Shown piece after piece: positions 48,219 to 60,399 of a DNA stretch of 64,000 bases. The stretch comes from Lobulomyces angularis (taxonomy: Eukaryota; Chytridiomycota; Chytridiomycetes; Lobulomycetales; Lobulomycetaceae). The stretch is taken from NCBI GenBank assembly GCA_027604685.1, contig JADHYX010000027.1, positions 18,767 to 82,766 of the forward strand, written 5' to 3'. Every line of letters begins with the position of its first letter. Within the stretch, counting starts at the first letter, position 1. The position numbers and the translations under genes were made by a program. Under the pieces are notes generated by a model, which worked only from the letters and a program-made list of their open reading frames with translations, made no database searches and was not told the origin of the DNA.

Positions 48219-48963
48219 AACAAAAAAAAAAAAATTTTTCTTCTTTAACCCATATTAAAATAATAACATTTTTTTATATATTTAGAATAAACAGAACGTT
48301 AAAATTAATTTTATTAATTTCTTATATACAATTAGAGACTTATTATTAAGAACATTTTTTAAAAGAAAAAGTTTCATCATTTTATAAATTTAAAATTGAT
48401 AAAAGCATAATTTTTTTATGTATTGTCAGTTGAGCTTAGAATTTTATGGTTACAAAAAATCAAAAGAAAAACAAGTTCACATTGAAGAAGGTCTGTAAAA
48501 AAAAACAGCTCTTGAATACTAGGAAGCAACTAAACACAACTGAATTCATACATAATAAAATTAGATAAACCAGATTGTTTTCTGCCTCCAACCTTTCGTA
48601 TTCCCATTTTAATTCAAGCTTAAAAGATAAACTTATGATAAAATATAATTTTACGTGACTACTTTGGTATCTATTCAGTGGCATTGAAAATTTAGATCCA
48701 GGAAAGGTAAATGAACAATAAAAATTTTATTTTTAAAAACATTGAAAAGTCTGTAGTAGCGAAAAAAAATTAATGTTCAGACAAATGTTAAAAAATTTAA
48801 GGCAATCATTTTATTTTCCAAACTAAAAATAAATGATGGTTTTCCATAGTATACAGTGATGAATGAAAAAAATTTCATTGAATTTTATTAAATTCATTTT
48901 GTGTATGATTGTAAATTAATAATATTTAACGTAGGGGAGATAAATAACAAGTTTCTATTTTTA
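48219..48963. other. Convergent intergenic region
   Basis: These 745 bases lie between the 3' ends of the sugar transporter (+) and NDUFB8 (-). The only protein-like signal is the tentative small gene at 48416-48684, listed separately. The rest is AT-rich and shows nothing. Confidence 0.4.
48416..48684 (-). CDS. Tentative small spliced gene, unknown product
   Basis: From an ATG at 48682-48684, MPLNRYQSSH joins across a GTAAAA...AAG intron to LELKWEYERLEAENNL. A further intron (about 43 nt) then leads to LLPSIQELF and on to a stop at 48416-48418. The middle exon is strongly protein-like (charged amphipathic helix), while the last exon is hydrophobic and less convincing. I do not recognise the family and the 3' exon may be wrong. 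Confidence 0.3.
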
Positions 48964-50091
48964 TTAAATATTTCTTTTAATCTTCAGAGTGTCATTAAAA
49001 GAGTGCGCCTAAAAAACAAAATTTAAATAGAAAATTATTTTATTAAATATACCGCCATCCAGTTATCTGATTCATCATCAGGGTCTCCGCCTAACTCAAC
49101 TCTTAAACCATTATGAGGAAAGGATTTGTCGGTCTAAAAGTGGTTAGTGAATGGTTTGAACGTTCATTCATACCCATAAAACGTGACTTGCAGGATCGTA
49201 ATAACTAGCATATAAACCGATTAAGGCAAAAAATCCAAACATTGATAACTTTTCAACAATATATATTACTGTAAATAAATTTAATAAATTATACCCCCGC
49301 ATAAACTGGTTTTTTCCAGTGGACTTCTGGACCAACTCCTAGCCAATCGGTATAATTATCGTGATCATAGAGTATTTCACCATATTCACTTAAAAGAAAA
49401 GACATTAAAACTTAATTTTTTCTTGTAAATCACCGTCTCCCCTATTCAATTTAAAATAAAACTTAAATTTAAAAAAATTCGACTAAAAATGAAGAACCTG
49501 TTTATCCCAGTACTTAAAAGGATCCTTTAATTGATTCCATTGTAGAGGGACATTTCTAGGGTAATCACCAATCGGTGCAGTTGCCCTATCTTCAAATTCA
49601 TAGGCCCACCAAGCAGGAGGACTGTTAAAATTGTATTGTTGGGCAGGTGGAGATTTCTGATCATACTCAGGCTAAATGGTAATAAAATTAATTAAAAATA
49701 AAATAGTGCAAATTAATCTTACCCATTTTAAAGGAGCAATTAATGGGCCCAAACCAGTCTTGGGTTTAGCTATAGGAGTGTAGAGTTCACCATAGAATAA
49801 ATCTTTTGGATCAGTTTCTGGCTTTGGGCCTTTGTATGGTTTTTTTGTTTGCAACCTTTTTTTTTTTTTGTATTTGACAAAGATTCAGTAAAAAGTTCAA
49901 TTATAATTAAACAATTACCTTGTCCAAATTTCGTGTGCAACTTCAGGTAGTGGTTCAGGGTCTGCCCTCACACCTTGCAATATTTTTCCTTTTTCAGTAT
50001 TAAATCCTCTAATAAACTTTTTTAGTATTCATGATTTTTTTAATTTTTGTTACGTCGATGAGTAAAATCGAATTCTCCTTAGTGTGAACAT
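48964..50091 (-). CDS. NDUFB8: Mitochondrial complex I subunit NDUFB8 (ASHI)
   Basis: An accessory subunit of the NADH:ubiquinone oxidoreductase membrane arm. The first exon from 50091 encodes a mitochondrial presequence (MFTLRRIRFYSST) and joins GFNTEKGKILQG through a 45-nt intron with a TACTAAA branch. The matrix part has GDYPRNVPLQWNQLKDPFKYWD and then YGEILYDHDNYTDWLG, matching the family's GDYP ... RDP-x-x-YWD ... GE blocks. One transmembrane helix follows (YIVEKLSMFGFFALIGLYASYY), then the ASHI tail HNGLRVELGGDPDDESDNW. The last exon (AHSFNDTLKIKRNI) is lineage-specific. It implies a working complex I. Confidence 0.87.
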
Positions 50092-50348
50092 TTTGAATTG
50101 TTTGGTGTAATGTGTAACCAAAAAAAAATATACAAAAATTATCAGTTTAATGCTTTTCCATTTTTGAGTAAAAAAAACACTTTAAAAGAAATGTAGATAT
50201 GTGTTTTTAATGAAAGTTATTAAAAAGAAAATTTAAAAAAAGTGAATCTATGGTAGAAGAAATTTCAAAAAACATTTTGTAGCTAGATTAGTGTTGTGTA
50301 TTAAAAATTATTTATTCTGATTATCTAATATTATCTTATATATTATAT

Positions 50349-50810
50349 CTATAACTTTGGAATTTTGATCAAACCATCTTTTTTTCTGTTGCGACATTCT
50401 AGGAAATATTGCAGTAACCTCTTCAAACCCACCAGACTCTTTTGCTTGATCATTTTCTCTCTTCTTAACTTAATGCCTTGGCGCTGTTCTTGCCTCTTAA
50501 AGTGACCTACTATTGTTACAAGTATAAGGAACACCATATCATTAACATTCACCTCTTTTGATGATTTAGTTGCTGCTCCTGGAAAGTCTTCTACTTCGAT
50601 ACATATACATAGGTCTTCATATAATGTATCTTTAATGTTAACAGTCTTATGTGTTACTGACGAGAAGTCTACAAGTTCTTCAATCTGAACTAATGAATTA
50701 AAGATGTCTGCAAAATCTTTCTTTATACGTGCAACAGCTTGATCTTCTGTAAAACTTGAATAAGATCTATTCCACTCAAATTTAGTTTTCTTTACAATTG
50801 TTTCAGTCAT
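50349..50810 (-). CDS. Single-exon gene of unknown function, 153 residues
   Basis: An intronless frame from ATG 50810 to stop 50349, unusual here because almost every other gene is split. It encodes a mixed alpha/beta-like protein with an acidic patch (YEDLCICIEVEDF), a hydrophobic helix (VNDMVFLILVTIVGHF) and a basic helical C-terminus (KLRREKMIKQKSLVGLKRL). No signal peptide or known motif. A conserved regulatory or accessory protein or a recently acquired gene are both possible. Sits divergently from the Cys/His-Sel1 gene. Confidence 0.6.
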   Translation of the reverse strand: MTETIVKKTKFEWNRSYSSFTEDQAVARIKKDFADIFNSLVQIEELVDFSSVTHKTVNIKDTLYEDLCICIEVEDFPGAATKSSKEVNVNDMVFLILVTIVGHFKRQEQRQGIKLRREKMIKQKSLVGLKRLLQYFLECRNRKKDGLIKIPKL

Positions 50811-51458
50811 ATGTTTATTAAACTTATGATGTTAAATTTTTAAAATTATTACTGAATATTCACACATTTGTGTCACTTTGGAACAATCTTTTTAGATGTA
50901 TGCTATTGATATATCTTGGTTCCAATGCTAGTTGGATTTTATAAAACATTACTTTACGTTTATTACCACATTTTTCAACATATAAGGTATATAAATTAGT
51001 GGAAAATATTGTGTGCACATCAAAACAAAGATTCAAACTTGCGTGAGCAATGGTCAGTTTTTTAAGCGGTAAATAAAGAGTGAAAATCTACTAAGGATTG
51101 CAATATCAGTCTTTTAGTTTCGCTTCCAAATAACTATACTTCCAACTCTTCGCAAATAAAACTAAAAAAAACTAGTGTGCTGCTGAAACCTCTTATTAGG
51201 TGGCAATAATAAGGTGCGGGGCTTTTGGCAGCAGAGTTGTAACGAACAAAAAACGATATTTAACAAACCTGCTTCTTCCGTATTATTCCAACTCTTTTTT
51301 TGTTCTCTCAAAGTCTACAGCCCTTCTCTGCGCTTAAAATTTTACAGTCGAACTTCCCAAAAGCCAAAAAAAATAAGAAAATTGCTTCATACCTCATTTT
51401 CCCTTGTGTCACAGAAAATTTAACCAAAATCCAAAAAAAAAGATAACTTTTTTAGAGT
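50811..51458. other. Divergent intergenic region
   Basis: These 648 bases lie between the single-exon gene (-) and the Cys/His-Sel1 gene (+). They are less AT-rich than most spacers, especially at 51040-51260, which may be transcribed leader of the + gene. A short in-frame-looking stretch at 51214-51423 has no supporting features. No RNA gene is recognised. Confidence 0.45.
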
Positions 51459-54189
51459 ATGAATATTGCAGCAAGAGCTATTAATGTCGACGAATTGCAG
51501 AACTACTATCCTCAAAATGTTAATGTAGATGCTTTCTTGGGTCAAATTTTCAGTGAACTTAATGGAACTTATGGCTATTACAACTTACACTATGTACGAT
51601 TCTCAAATGATATTCAAAAATCAAATACTATTAAATTTCAATTAAGGGACCTAGGTATTATTATTCATTTCAAATTAAAGGTTAATGTTTTTATAGATTT
51701 AAACCAAACCCCTGCATTTCAATTAGTACCTAGAGCAAAGGATATACCTGAAAAAGATAAATTGTTTAAATTTTTAGTTGGGTTTATTGATAATAATAAC
51801 AAATGGCGAGCTATTTTGCGATGTACTTGTTGTGGCTTGATGATATTCTATGACAGCATTCAAAGAAATATCCAACAAGGAAATGCAAGAGACGAACATT
51901 TGAAGAACGAATCCAGGCATTTTTGTACAGGAAAAGATCCTACAAAAAAGTGCAAGGATAGGGAAGCCCTTGCTAAATTTGCTAAAAATATGAATTTGAT
52001 TGATGTCTCTCCTGTATTAAAAAATTCACCTACTCCCAACAACAGTAAAGTAGTCATGCCAGTTGAAAAACTTATAAAAAAGCGAAAAGCGGACAATGCT
52101 ATTATAAAGATGGAAGAAACTTCCAACATATATGAAGTTTCTTACGCTTTTATGCGTCCAAAAATGAATCGAGAAGGATTAGAATGGTTAGAAGAACAGC
52201 GGCGATTAAATTTGTCAATTTTAATTAAATTTCATCCTACTCAAGATTTAACGCCACCAGATTTAAATACATATGTTACTGATACAGATTCAAATAGCGC
52301 ATCGTCACCTTCATCTAGTACTCAGTATGGATCTCATCATGACGCATTATCAGACACAACACATTATTCAATTTCTATTGATCAATTTTTAGGTGATACT
52401 CCAGATTTTTATCTTCCTATTCAATACAGTGGTCATCAATTGCGTACTCGAAACATGCAACAAACGATAATAAAAAGTGAACCAGAGGAAAATTTGGTTG
52501 AGTCAGAAAACTCCCCTACAGTAAAGACCGAAAAAATTGAAAATATTAAAACAGAAGAGAATAACTCAATATCTTCTAGTAATTCTCTTTCCATTCCAAT
52601 CATTTCAACTTCTCTTACAAAACCACCTCGCTCAGATTCACTCCCAAATACTACTACCACAGTTCCTAGCATTACTGTTTCGAACGAGGTCTCAGCAACA
52701 ACCGTTAACCTTTCACACAATACAAGTGAAATTGTAAATGTAGAGCACAAAACTTCCTCTTCGTCACTAAAAGAAAATCCACAGAATTCTGTTTCTTCTC
52801 TCGTTTCAACTGTATCTAATAATTCATTACCCTCTCAGGAAAATACTCTTACTCAAAATAATGTAATTAATTCTTTAATTGGAGCCATTCCGGACATATC
52901 AGATGAAGAAGACTTGGCTTCTGAACTTCCTCCTTATGATCCAGATAGTTCCCCGATTGTGACATCAAAAGTAAGGGAAGCTAATGCCATCAGAAATATT
53001 TTACCGAAAAATGAGGAATTCTCAAACACAAGCTTGTCAAAAATTCAATTTGTTATGACTAAAGTTAAATCGGAAGATATTATTGATGTAAAGAAAATTA
53101 CAGATGGAATGAAGGACTTAGATGTTCGTGAAACGGATAAACAAAAATCAGCAGAAAAAGAAAAAGGTTGGAAATCTGTCACTGGCTCCTTAAAAAACAT
53201 TTTTACAAAGGAATCGGTAAGTTAAATTCAATTTTTACTGCTTTACAAAATTTTACTTTTAATTTTTAAAATGATTTTTATTAGAAATCACTTGAATCAA
53301 CACCATCATTGGAAAATATTAGAGGGGACAGTAGTATAAAGTATCCTTTGGACTATAAAAATCAGCAATCATATAAGAAGCAATCAATAGCAGCATCAAA
53401 ATTAAAAGAAAAAGAGAAGGATATAAAATTTTTAAGCGAAAAAGAGCAGCTAAAGCAGAAAAGTGAAAAGGAACTATTGAAACAAAAAGACGAATTGCAC
53501 TTTAATGATTTTAGCGAAAAAGATATTTTGAGTAATGGTGCAGGAGAAAGTCTGTTTCAAATGGGCAAAATATTTTTTAAAGAAAAAAAATTTTCAGAAG
53601 CAGTGAAGATTTTTGAAGTTGCTAGTAAGTTAGACAGCGCTTCAGCACAGTATCACCTTGGTTTCTGTTACCTAAATGGCTTAGGTGTTGAAAAAGATTG
53701 TAAGTTTATTTTATTTAAATTCTTTAATCCTATAATGCCATAAATATTATAGTAAATGAAGCCTACAAATACTTTTCTCTTTCTTCTGCATACAACACGG
53801 ACAGTGCTTTCTACTTAGGACTTTTGTTGTATAATGGCTTAGGAGGAATTGAAAAGAATTACGCAGAATCTTACAAGTACTTTAAGTTAGCAGCAGATGA
53901 TGGCAATCCTTATGCCCTTTGCTATTTAGGGCAGTGTCATTATTATGGGCATGGAACCGAAAAAAATCTCTATGAAGCATACAAATATTTTAATTGTAGT
54001 GAAGAATTGAACTGCAATATGGACTCCCAATACTTTCTTGCAAGATTTTTTGAAAAAGGCTTAGGTGGAATCGGTAAAGATCTGGACAAAGCCCGAGAGT
54101 ATTATAAATCAAGTGCTAATCAAGGTCATATGAAGGCAAAAGAGAATTTGGGAAATTTGATTGTCTGGGAAAATTTGAATAAATTTTAA
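51459..54189 (+). CDS. Protein with novel Cys/His-rich N-terminal domain, Ser/Thr-rich linker and Sel1 repeats
   Basis: Three exons (51459-about 53217, 53285-about 53699, about 53751-54189) give about 860 residues. Residues 1-170 form an ordered domain with possible zinc ligands: C-x-C-C (about residues 122-125, 51822-51833) and H-x-C followed by C (RHFCTGKDPTKKC, about 51915-51950). A second ordered patch (IYEVSYAFMRPKMNREGLEWLEEQ, then SILIKFHPTQDL) follows. Residues about 270-540 are Ser/Thr/Asn-rich and disordered. The C-terminus after a Lys/Glu coiled segment has at least five Sel1-like repeats (ALCYLGQCHYYGHGTEKN is typical), scaffolds for protein contacts. The N-terminus may bind DNA or protein; I know no match. 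Confidence 0.8.
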
Positions 54190-54610
54190 TTTATTTTGGT
54201 CTGAGCATCACCATATTAAGTATGGTTTTCATTACAAACAACTTTTTAGGTATTTAATTTTTTTTTTTTTTTTTATTTTTGTTATTTAAGTTAAATTTTT
54301 AGGTATTATTTATATTGTACATTATGAAAAAAAAGTTTTTTATTTTATTTTATTTTATTTTTAAAATTAATAATCACTCATCAGTTTAAATAGGCGTATT
54401 ACTCAAATAAAAATCAAAGTTTTGAGCTTTATTTTTTTAATTCATTTTAATTTATTTATTTATTTATTTTTTTTAAATTGAGATATTAACTAGTTTCAAT
54501 AAATTTTGTTGGTCTAAATTGTTAATAGTTTTTTATTTTTTTTTTCTCTAAACTTTTTTATTTTTAAAAAATCAACTAGTTTTAAAGTAAAAATAAAAAA
54601 AACTGTAGAC
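54190..54610. other. Convergent intergenic region
   Basis: These 421 bases, almost entirely A/T runs, lie between the 3' ends of the Cys/His-Sel1 gene (+) and the large helical gene (-). A TTTATT-type simple repeat lies near 54330-54360 and 54450-54470. No gene is seen. Confidence 0.5.
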
Positions 54611-57258
54611 CTAGAAACTGAATTCACTTAAAACAGGTCCAAAATTTTTTATTATATCGAGCTCACTAGCAGTAACATCTTCACAATAAAGACTCCAACA
54701 GTCATCTTCATCCTCAAATATAATCAAATTTAAGTTCTATAAATATAAAATTAAAAAAAAAGAAAAAAAGAAAAAAGCATACAGTATAATTTTCCTTTAA
54801 CATATCTAAAATATTTGTTTCATTCAAATCTTCTTGTTGAAAATCATTTAGTTTTGGAAGAAAATAATTAAAAATTAAATTTAAATTATCAAAGTTTTTT
54901 AATTGTTCTGAAAAAAACGAAGCATTATCGTTAACATTTTCTTTTAAATTTTGCTCCATTTTTTTAACAATATAGTTGTACAAATTTTTCAAGGCATCTG
55001 CATTTCTAATTATCTAAAAAAGAAAAATAAATTAAGTTGTATAAAAAAATTACTTCATAAAATAGTCTGTCGTAATGATGTGGGTCACTTAAAAATCTAG
55101 CCAATAATTAAAAACTAAAAATAAAAAAAAAAAGATGTCTATATATATTTTTTTTTTATCACCTGTCCCCAAAGGATATAAAGTAGTTAAGCATCAAGAA
55201 GCATTTTAAAACCAGAAAATCAAACTTTTTATCACATTTAAATTTTTTTTTAACTTTTTCTTCGGAAATGTCATTGATGCTGTTACTGGAACTGATCTCA
55301 GACTTTTTTACTATATCTTCCACTTGGTCGGTTGTTACTTTTTCCGTTTCAGTTTCTTCTTCATCTTTTTTAAACTTGTTTAAAATAATATTTATCACTT
55401 GAATTAATTTAAAAAAATTAAAAAAAAAATAATTGAAATTATAATTGACAAATCTTTTTAAATTTTGTTTTTTAAATTTGAAGATCTGCATAATTGTTAA
55501 AACTGATAAACTAAAAAATAAAATAAGTAAATAAATAAAAGTAATTTATAAAAGATAATTTTGTTAATTATTTTTAAATTTTATAATTACATCACCAAGT
55601 CTACTTGAAAATTCATTAAATTGTAGTTAATAATTTCCACTTCAACTTTAAGGATTAGTTGTAGAGAGTCGTCTTCCAAATCCTCCGAATCTAGATATAA
55701 GATGTTTTCTTCGGAAGTTACATATTTTAAATTATAAGAAAAGAGTTTTAAATAATTTAAATTCAACGAGGAAAGTTTGAACTTTTCTCTATTTTTTAGC
55801 AGGCACTTGAAATAATTTACATATAATTGAAAGTAACTTAGAAAGTCTAATTTTAATTGTCGCTTTTCTTCCGATGTGATATTACTCAACACATCAAACA
55901 GATCCGTAAAAATTATAGGCAAAACTTCTTTGGGTAAATTTTTTTTTCTAGTATTCATTTTTTCTAGTAATTCTTCTTCCTCAGATTTAACAGTATTGGG
56001 TTTCCATTTCCATATAAATGATAGTGCATACTCAGAATAAGAACTTGCTTTTTTGGACCCTTCTTCAAAATCACTATGATGTAAGTATATTAATGTAAAT
56101 GATAAATCATTAAGAGGTATATTCACCAGGTTAGATCAATTACGCATTCAGATGCGACTTCCAGGATGATCTAAGAAATATTGAAAAATTAAAAATAGAC
56201 TTTTCTCTTTGTTACATTTACATTTAAAGTACCAAAGTCTATTTTAAAAAATGAAAAACAGTTATTGGAAGCTAATAGTTCATTTTTGTCACAGTTTAAA
56301 TATTTCTTTAATCTGAGGTTTTTAGAAAAAAAATAAATTAAAATTAAGGACATTGTTGCTATGGTATAATCTTTTTTAGAGCCATCATCATCATCAATTT
56401 CAACTTTCAAAGAATTTGTTGACTTGTTTTGAAAAAAATATTCTATGTTAATCTTGTAAAAAAATTAAAATTATAATAAAAGTGATGAATATAAAAGGTG
56501 TTTTAATCGGTTACCAGCTTTAACAAAGTATTAAATAAGTTTACTTCATTTGAAAACAAATTTAAAAAGAAAAACTTAAGTTTTTCGAAAAATCCAAATT
56601 CGTTTTCATTATTTTCACACTTTGCGAAAAGATTTGATTTTTTAAGTACTTTGAAATCAATTGAAATCAAAAATGCAATAATATTTAATAATATTAAAAT
56701 TAGATCCTTTTTTTTTTCCATTTTTTCGTCAGCCAATAAATTTTTTTCTTGATTCTGTGTGTCAGGCATTTTTTTTTCATCCATACCGCATTGATTAAGA
56801 AGTTTTATTAGGTTTATCTTCAAATTGTCTAAATTAACATCAAGCAAAACTTTAAAAGTAATGTCGTTCTGGGGATCTTTACTTTTTACGAAATACTTTA
56901 GCAAAATAATCAAAACTAAACCAGCATTAAGTGCTCTTTCAATAAAGGTATCATATTTTATGTAATTAACTGTGATATTAAAAAAATTTATCAACTCCAT
57001 TTTCGATAAAGTAAGTAACACCTTCGACAGTTCCTCATTATTCAATTTTAATAAAAACATTTCATCAAAATACAAACAGTCAAATTCTAAACTTTTTTTT
57101 TGGTTGCTTTCTTTTGTTGGATTCAAATTTATTTTCAATTTTTCGTAAAGTGATATTATTTTATCTAGATATAATTTTTAAATAATTTAAAAAATTTAAA
57201 AAAATTCCTTTAGTTATAAATAATCACCTTTAAATTTGAATTTGTTTTTCATCAACAT
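54611..57258 (-). CDS. Large Leu/Lys/Asn-rich helical protein of unknown function
   Basis: About eight exons on the - strand give roughly 740 residues, starting MLMKNKFKFK at 57258 and joining DKIISLYEKLKINLNPTK through an intron. The product is a run of hydrophobic and Lys/Asn-rich helices (for example FERALNAGLVLIILLKYFV, SEEKRQLKLDFLSYFQLYV) suggestive of an ARM/HEAT-like solenoid. It ends in a better-formed block DDCWSLYCEDVTASELDIIKNF (about 54630-54710). I could not assign a family; resemblance to glomulin/ataxin-10-type solenoids is only in general character. Composition tracks the local AT bias (many Lys, Asn, Ile, Phe). Several exon joins in the middle are uncertain. Confidence 0.65.
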
Positions 57259-57670
57259 TTTTGTGAAGATATTTATAAAATGAAACAGAATTTTTTTTTT
57301 TTTGTGAATTCAAAAATCAATTGAATCATTTTAAATTTTAACTTTTAAAAGAGTTAAGAAATCAATTAAGGTTTGCACCATTTGTTATTCCAAACACACT
57401 AAAATCTATACTTTTTGGTTAATTTAAAATCATTTCAAAAACCACAGCCGGACTTCTATAAAGACCATCACTTTGGATTATTTTAACAATTTCAGAGGTA
57501 GGTAAAATATTGTAACTCAAATAAGGTATAAAAAAATTAAATAAAATATATCTGCAAATAATTTATAATATTTATTCTGATTTCAAAAAAGTAGTTCAAA
57601 TATCCTTTTTCTAACAGGAATTCACAATAACGACATTTTTATTAAATTAGGTAATTTTAACTAATTAAAG
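57259..57670. other. Intergenic region
   Basis: These 412 bases separate the start of the large helical gene and the stop of the ATP synthase epsilon gene, both on the - strand. A moderately complex block (57420-57480, ACCACAGCCGGACTTC) has no frame that could be extended. No gene or RNA is recognised. Confidence 0.45.
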
Positions 57671-57968
57671 TTAATCATGTTTGACAGCAGTTGCAGGTGG
57701 AACATATTCACTCACAATTTTCTAAATAATGTGGTTAAATTTTGAATTGTTGGATGGGACTTACATATTCTCCAGCTTTTCCATTAGTCCATTTTGCAAT
57801 TCTAGCATACTGTTCTTCCCTTTTCAAAGCTTCTAATTTAGGAGCTTCTTTTAAAACATTTCTTAAAGCTTTTGCAGCAATGTTGGAGTATTGAAGATAA
57901 CTAACACAAAATTAACATAGATAAATTAAATCTTCTTACGATAATCCAGCTTCTTTCCAGTAAGACAT
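57671..57968 (-). CDS. ATP15: Mitochondrial ATP synthase F1 subunit epsilon
   Basis: The smallest F1 central-stalk subunit of about 70 residues. Spliced exons on the - strand start MSYWKEAGLSYLQYSNIAAKALRNVLK, matching the family's W-(R/K)-x-AG-(I/L)-SY-(L/K)-x-Y-x-N-I-x-A-x-x-(L/V)R core. They continue KLEALKREEQYARIAKWTNGKAGEY (the family's x-x-KWxNGK block) and a short C-terminus ending PATAVKHD. No cleavable presequence, as expected for this subunit. Length and all core residues are normal. Confidence 0.93.
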
Positions 57969-58089
57969 AGTGTTCTAAACTTAAGTGATATTAAGAAAGT
58001 AAATAAAAATTAAAGTCAACTTAAGTATTTTTTTTTTAAAAAATTTATTTTTTTCCTCTCGTTACACAGGTTTTTTTTATCCATAAACC

Positions 58090-58837
<748 letters not shown>

Positions 58838-59179
58838 AGAGTTGGCTAATTTGTTCAAAAAATGCAAATTCGCTTCTTATCATTTGTTAGTTCTCAACTG
58901 AGATGTAGAATCCATTTTTTTTTTATGAACTCAATCATTTGAAATATTTATGTCAACTTTTTAGACAGCAAACGATACCTCATGTTTTTCACATAACGTT
59001 TCTCCATTTTTAATTCATTATTTAATCTACATGTAGTTTTATAAAAGTTTTATATGTGTGCATAATATATTAATAATTTTTTTAAAATTAATTAAAGTTA
59101 AAATAAACTTTTCAATTTTTTGTACAAAAGCCTTGTGGCTGACTTTAAATAAAAATGTTCAATAGTTAATTTTTTTCAA
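58838..59179. other. Intergenic region
   Basis: These 342 AT-rich bases lie between AK6 and the HNH-like membrane protein gene, both on the + strand. They should contain AK6 3' end and the next promoter. No gene is seen. Confidence 0.5.
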
Positions 59180-60399
59180 ATGGAAGATTGGTTTCAAAAA
59201 TTTACGAAGATACAAAGTCAGCTGGTTGATGATAGAGCTAAGTTCATCTGTAAAAGTGGAGGATCAATCTGTAAAGTTAACTTTATTATCTAAAAATAGT
59301 AGTAACTTCTCCACTAAACCTTTAAATTTAAAGTATTAGATGCTTCGTTTGGAGGTCTCATATTTTTTTCAGGATGTTGTTTTGCTCAAATGCTACAAAA
59401 AACATTAAGGTATAATTGATAGCAATATAAATTATGCATTTCCTGCTGTTTTTTTGGGACAGAATTTCTTCTTCAACATATTTCTTTCCTCAAGCAATTG
59501 GATTAACAGCTGTTATAGCTAGCTCTATTTTATCTTCAAGTTTCTCTAGTTTGCCTAGAAAATTTTTTATAGAAAGTGAATCAGAATTAAAATTTAAGCA
59601 CGTGTCAGTTGATTTATTAAAAAGTCTACAAGAAAATCCATTCGATGCAATTACTACTTCTTTTGTCGGACTTATAATTTTTAGGTTGCTAGGTGGAAAA
59701 TTTTTTAGTTTGGCACCAAGTGATTTTAGAAATTTGGGTATTAGCTCTGAAAAAATATTTGTTTTATAATTAAATGATTTAAGGTGCTTTTAACGATAAG
59801 AAATTAAGCTTAAAAGCCTCCATGTTAGTCTATTATTACAAAATATGCTAAAATGTAATTTTCGTTCTTTTTGATTAGGGAATATGCAGATACCAGCGAA
59901 AGAGCAGTTATGAATGCATTTGGAAGACTGTGGGGATGTCATACGTAAGTTCGACAACTCACTTTGGTATTGAATTTTTAAAAGGTGTGGAACGCGAACT
60001 GCTGCAAAAACCTCCCTTGGTAAAGTTATTGGTGGTTATCACGCAGATCACCAACCTCCCGTTAAATTTGCCCAAGCAGCCAATGACAGGTTCTTCAATA
60101 GGATATTAGGCATAAAGGTAACAATTGTAAAATTACAATGTTAACTGTCGTGTGCCAAAAAAATAGGTTTCTCAAAGATATTATCCCCAATGCCATTCTT
60201 GTTCCAACCAGCAAGGGGTTCTCGTTAAGCAAAATGAGTTAATGCTTAAAACTCACTTTTTTTCCTTGAGGTAAATTTTTATAATTGATTATGTCAACTT
60301 ATACTTTTTCCCAGGCCGTATCATTTCACTGGATTTTACCAAATTCTTATGCTGCGTGGGGTATTGAAAGTTGACGAAGGCTACAAAATCATTAACTGA
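59180..60399 (+). CDS. Membrane protein with HNH/treble-clef-like zinc domain
   Basis: About eight exons give some 300 residues. The N-terminus MEDWFQKFTKIQSQLVDD leads to two or three hydrophobic helices (about residues 33-53 GGLIFFSGCCFAQML, 62-83 FPQAIGLTAVIASSIL and 125-145 AITTSFVGLIIFRLLGG). A C-terminal soluble domain begins MEYADTSERAVMNAFGRLW. It holds a possible zinc site: C-x-x-C (CHTCG), DHQPP (about 60040-60060) and a second C-x-x-C (CHSCSNQQG, about 60194-60222), spaced like an HNH-type treble clef. Similar ADHQPP and YPQCxxCSxxQG motifs occur, as I recall, in bacterial polymorphic-toxin nuclease domains. Here it lies in an ordinary spliced gene. Nuclease activity is unproven. 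Confidence 0.72.
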
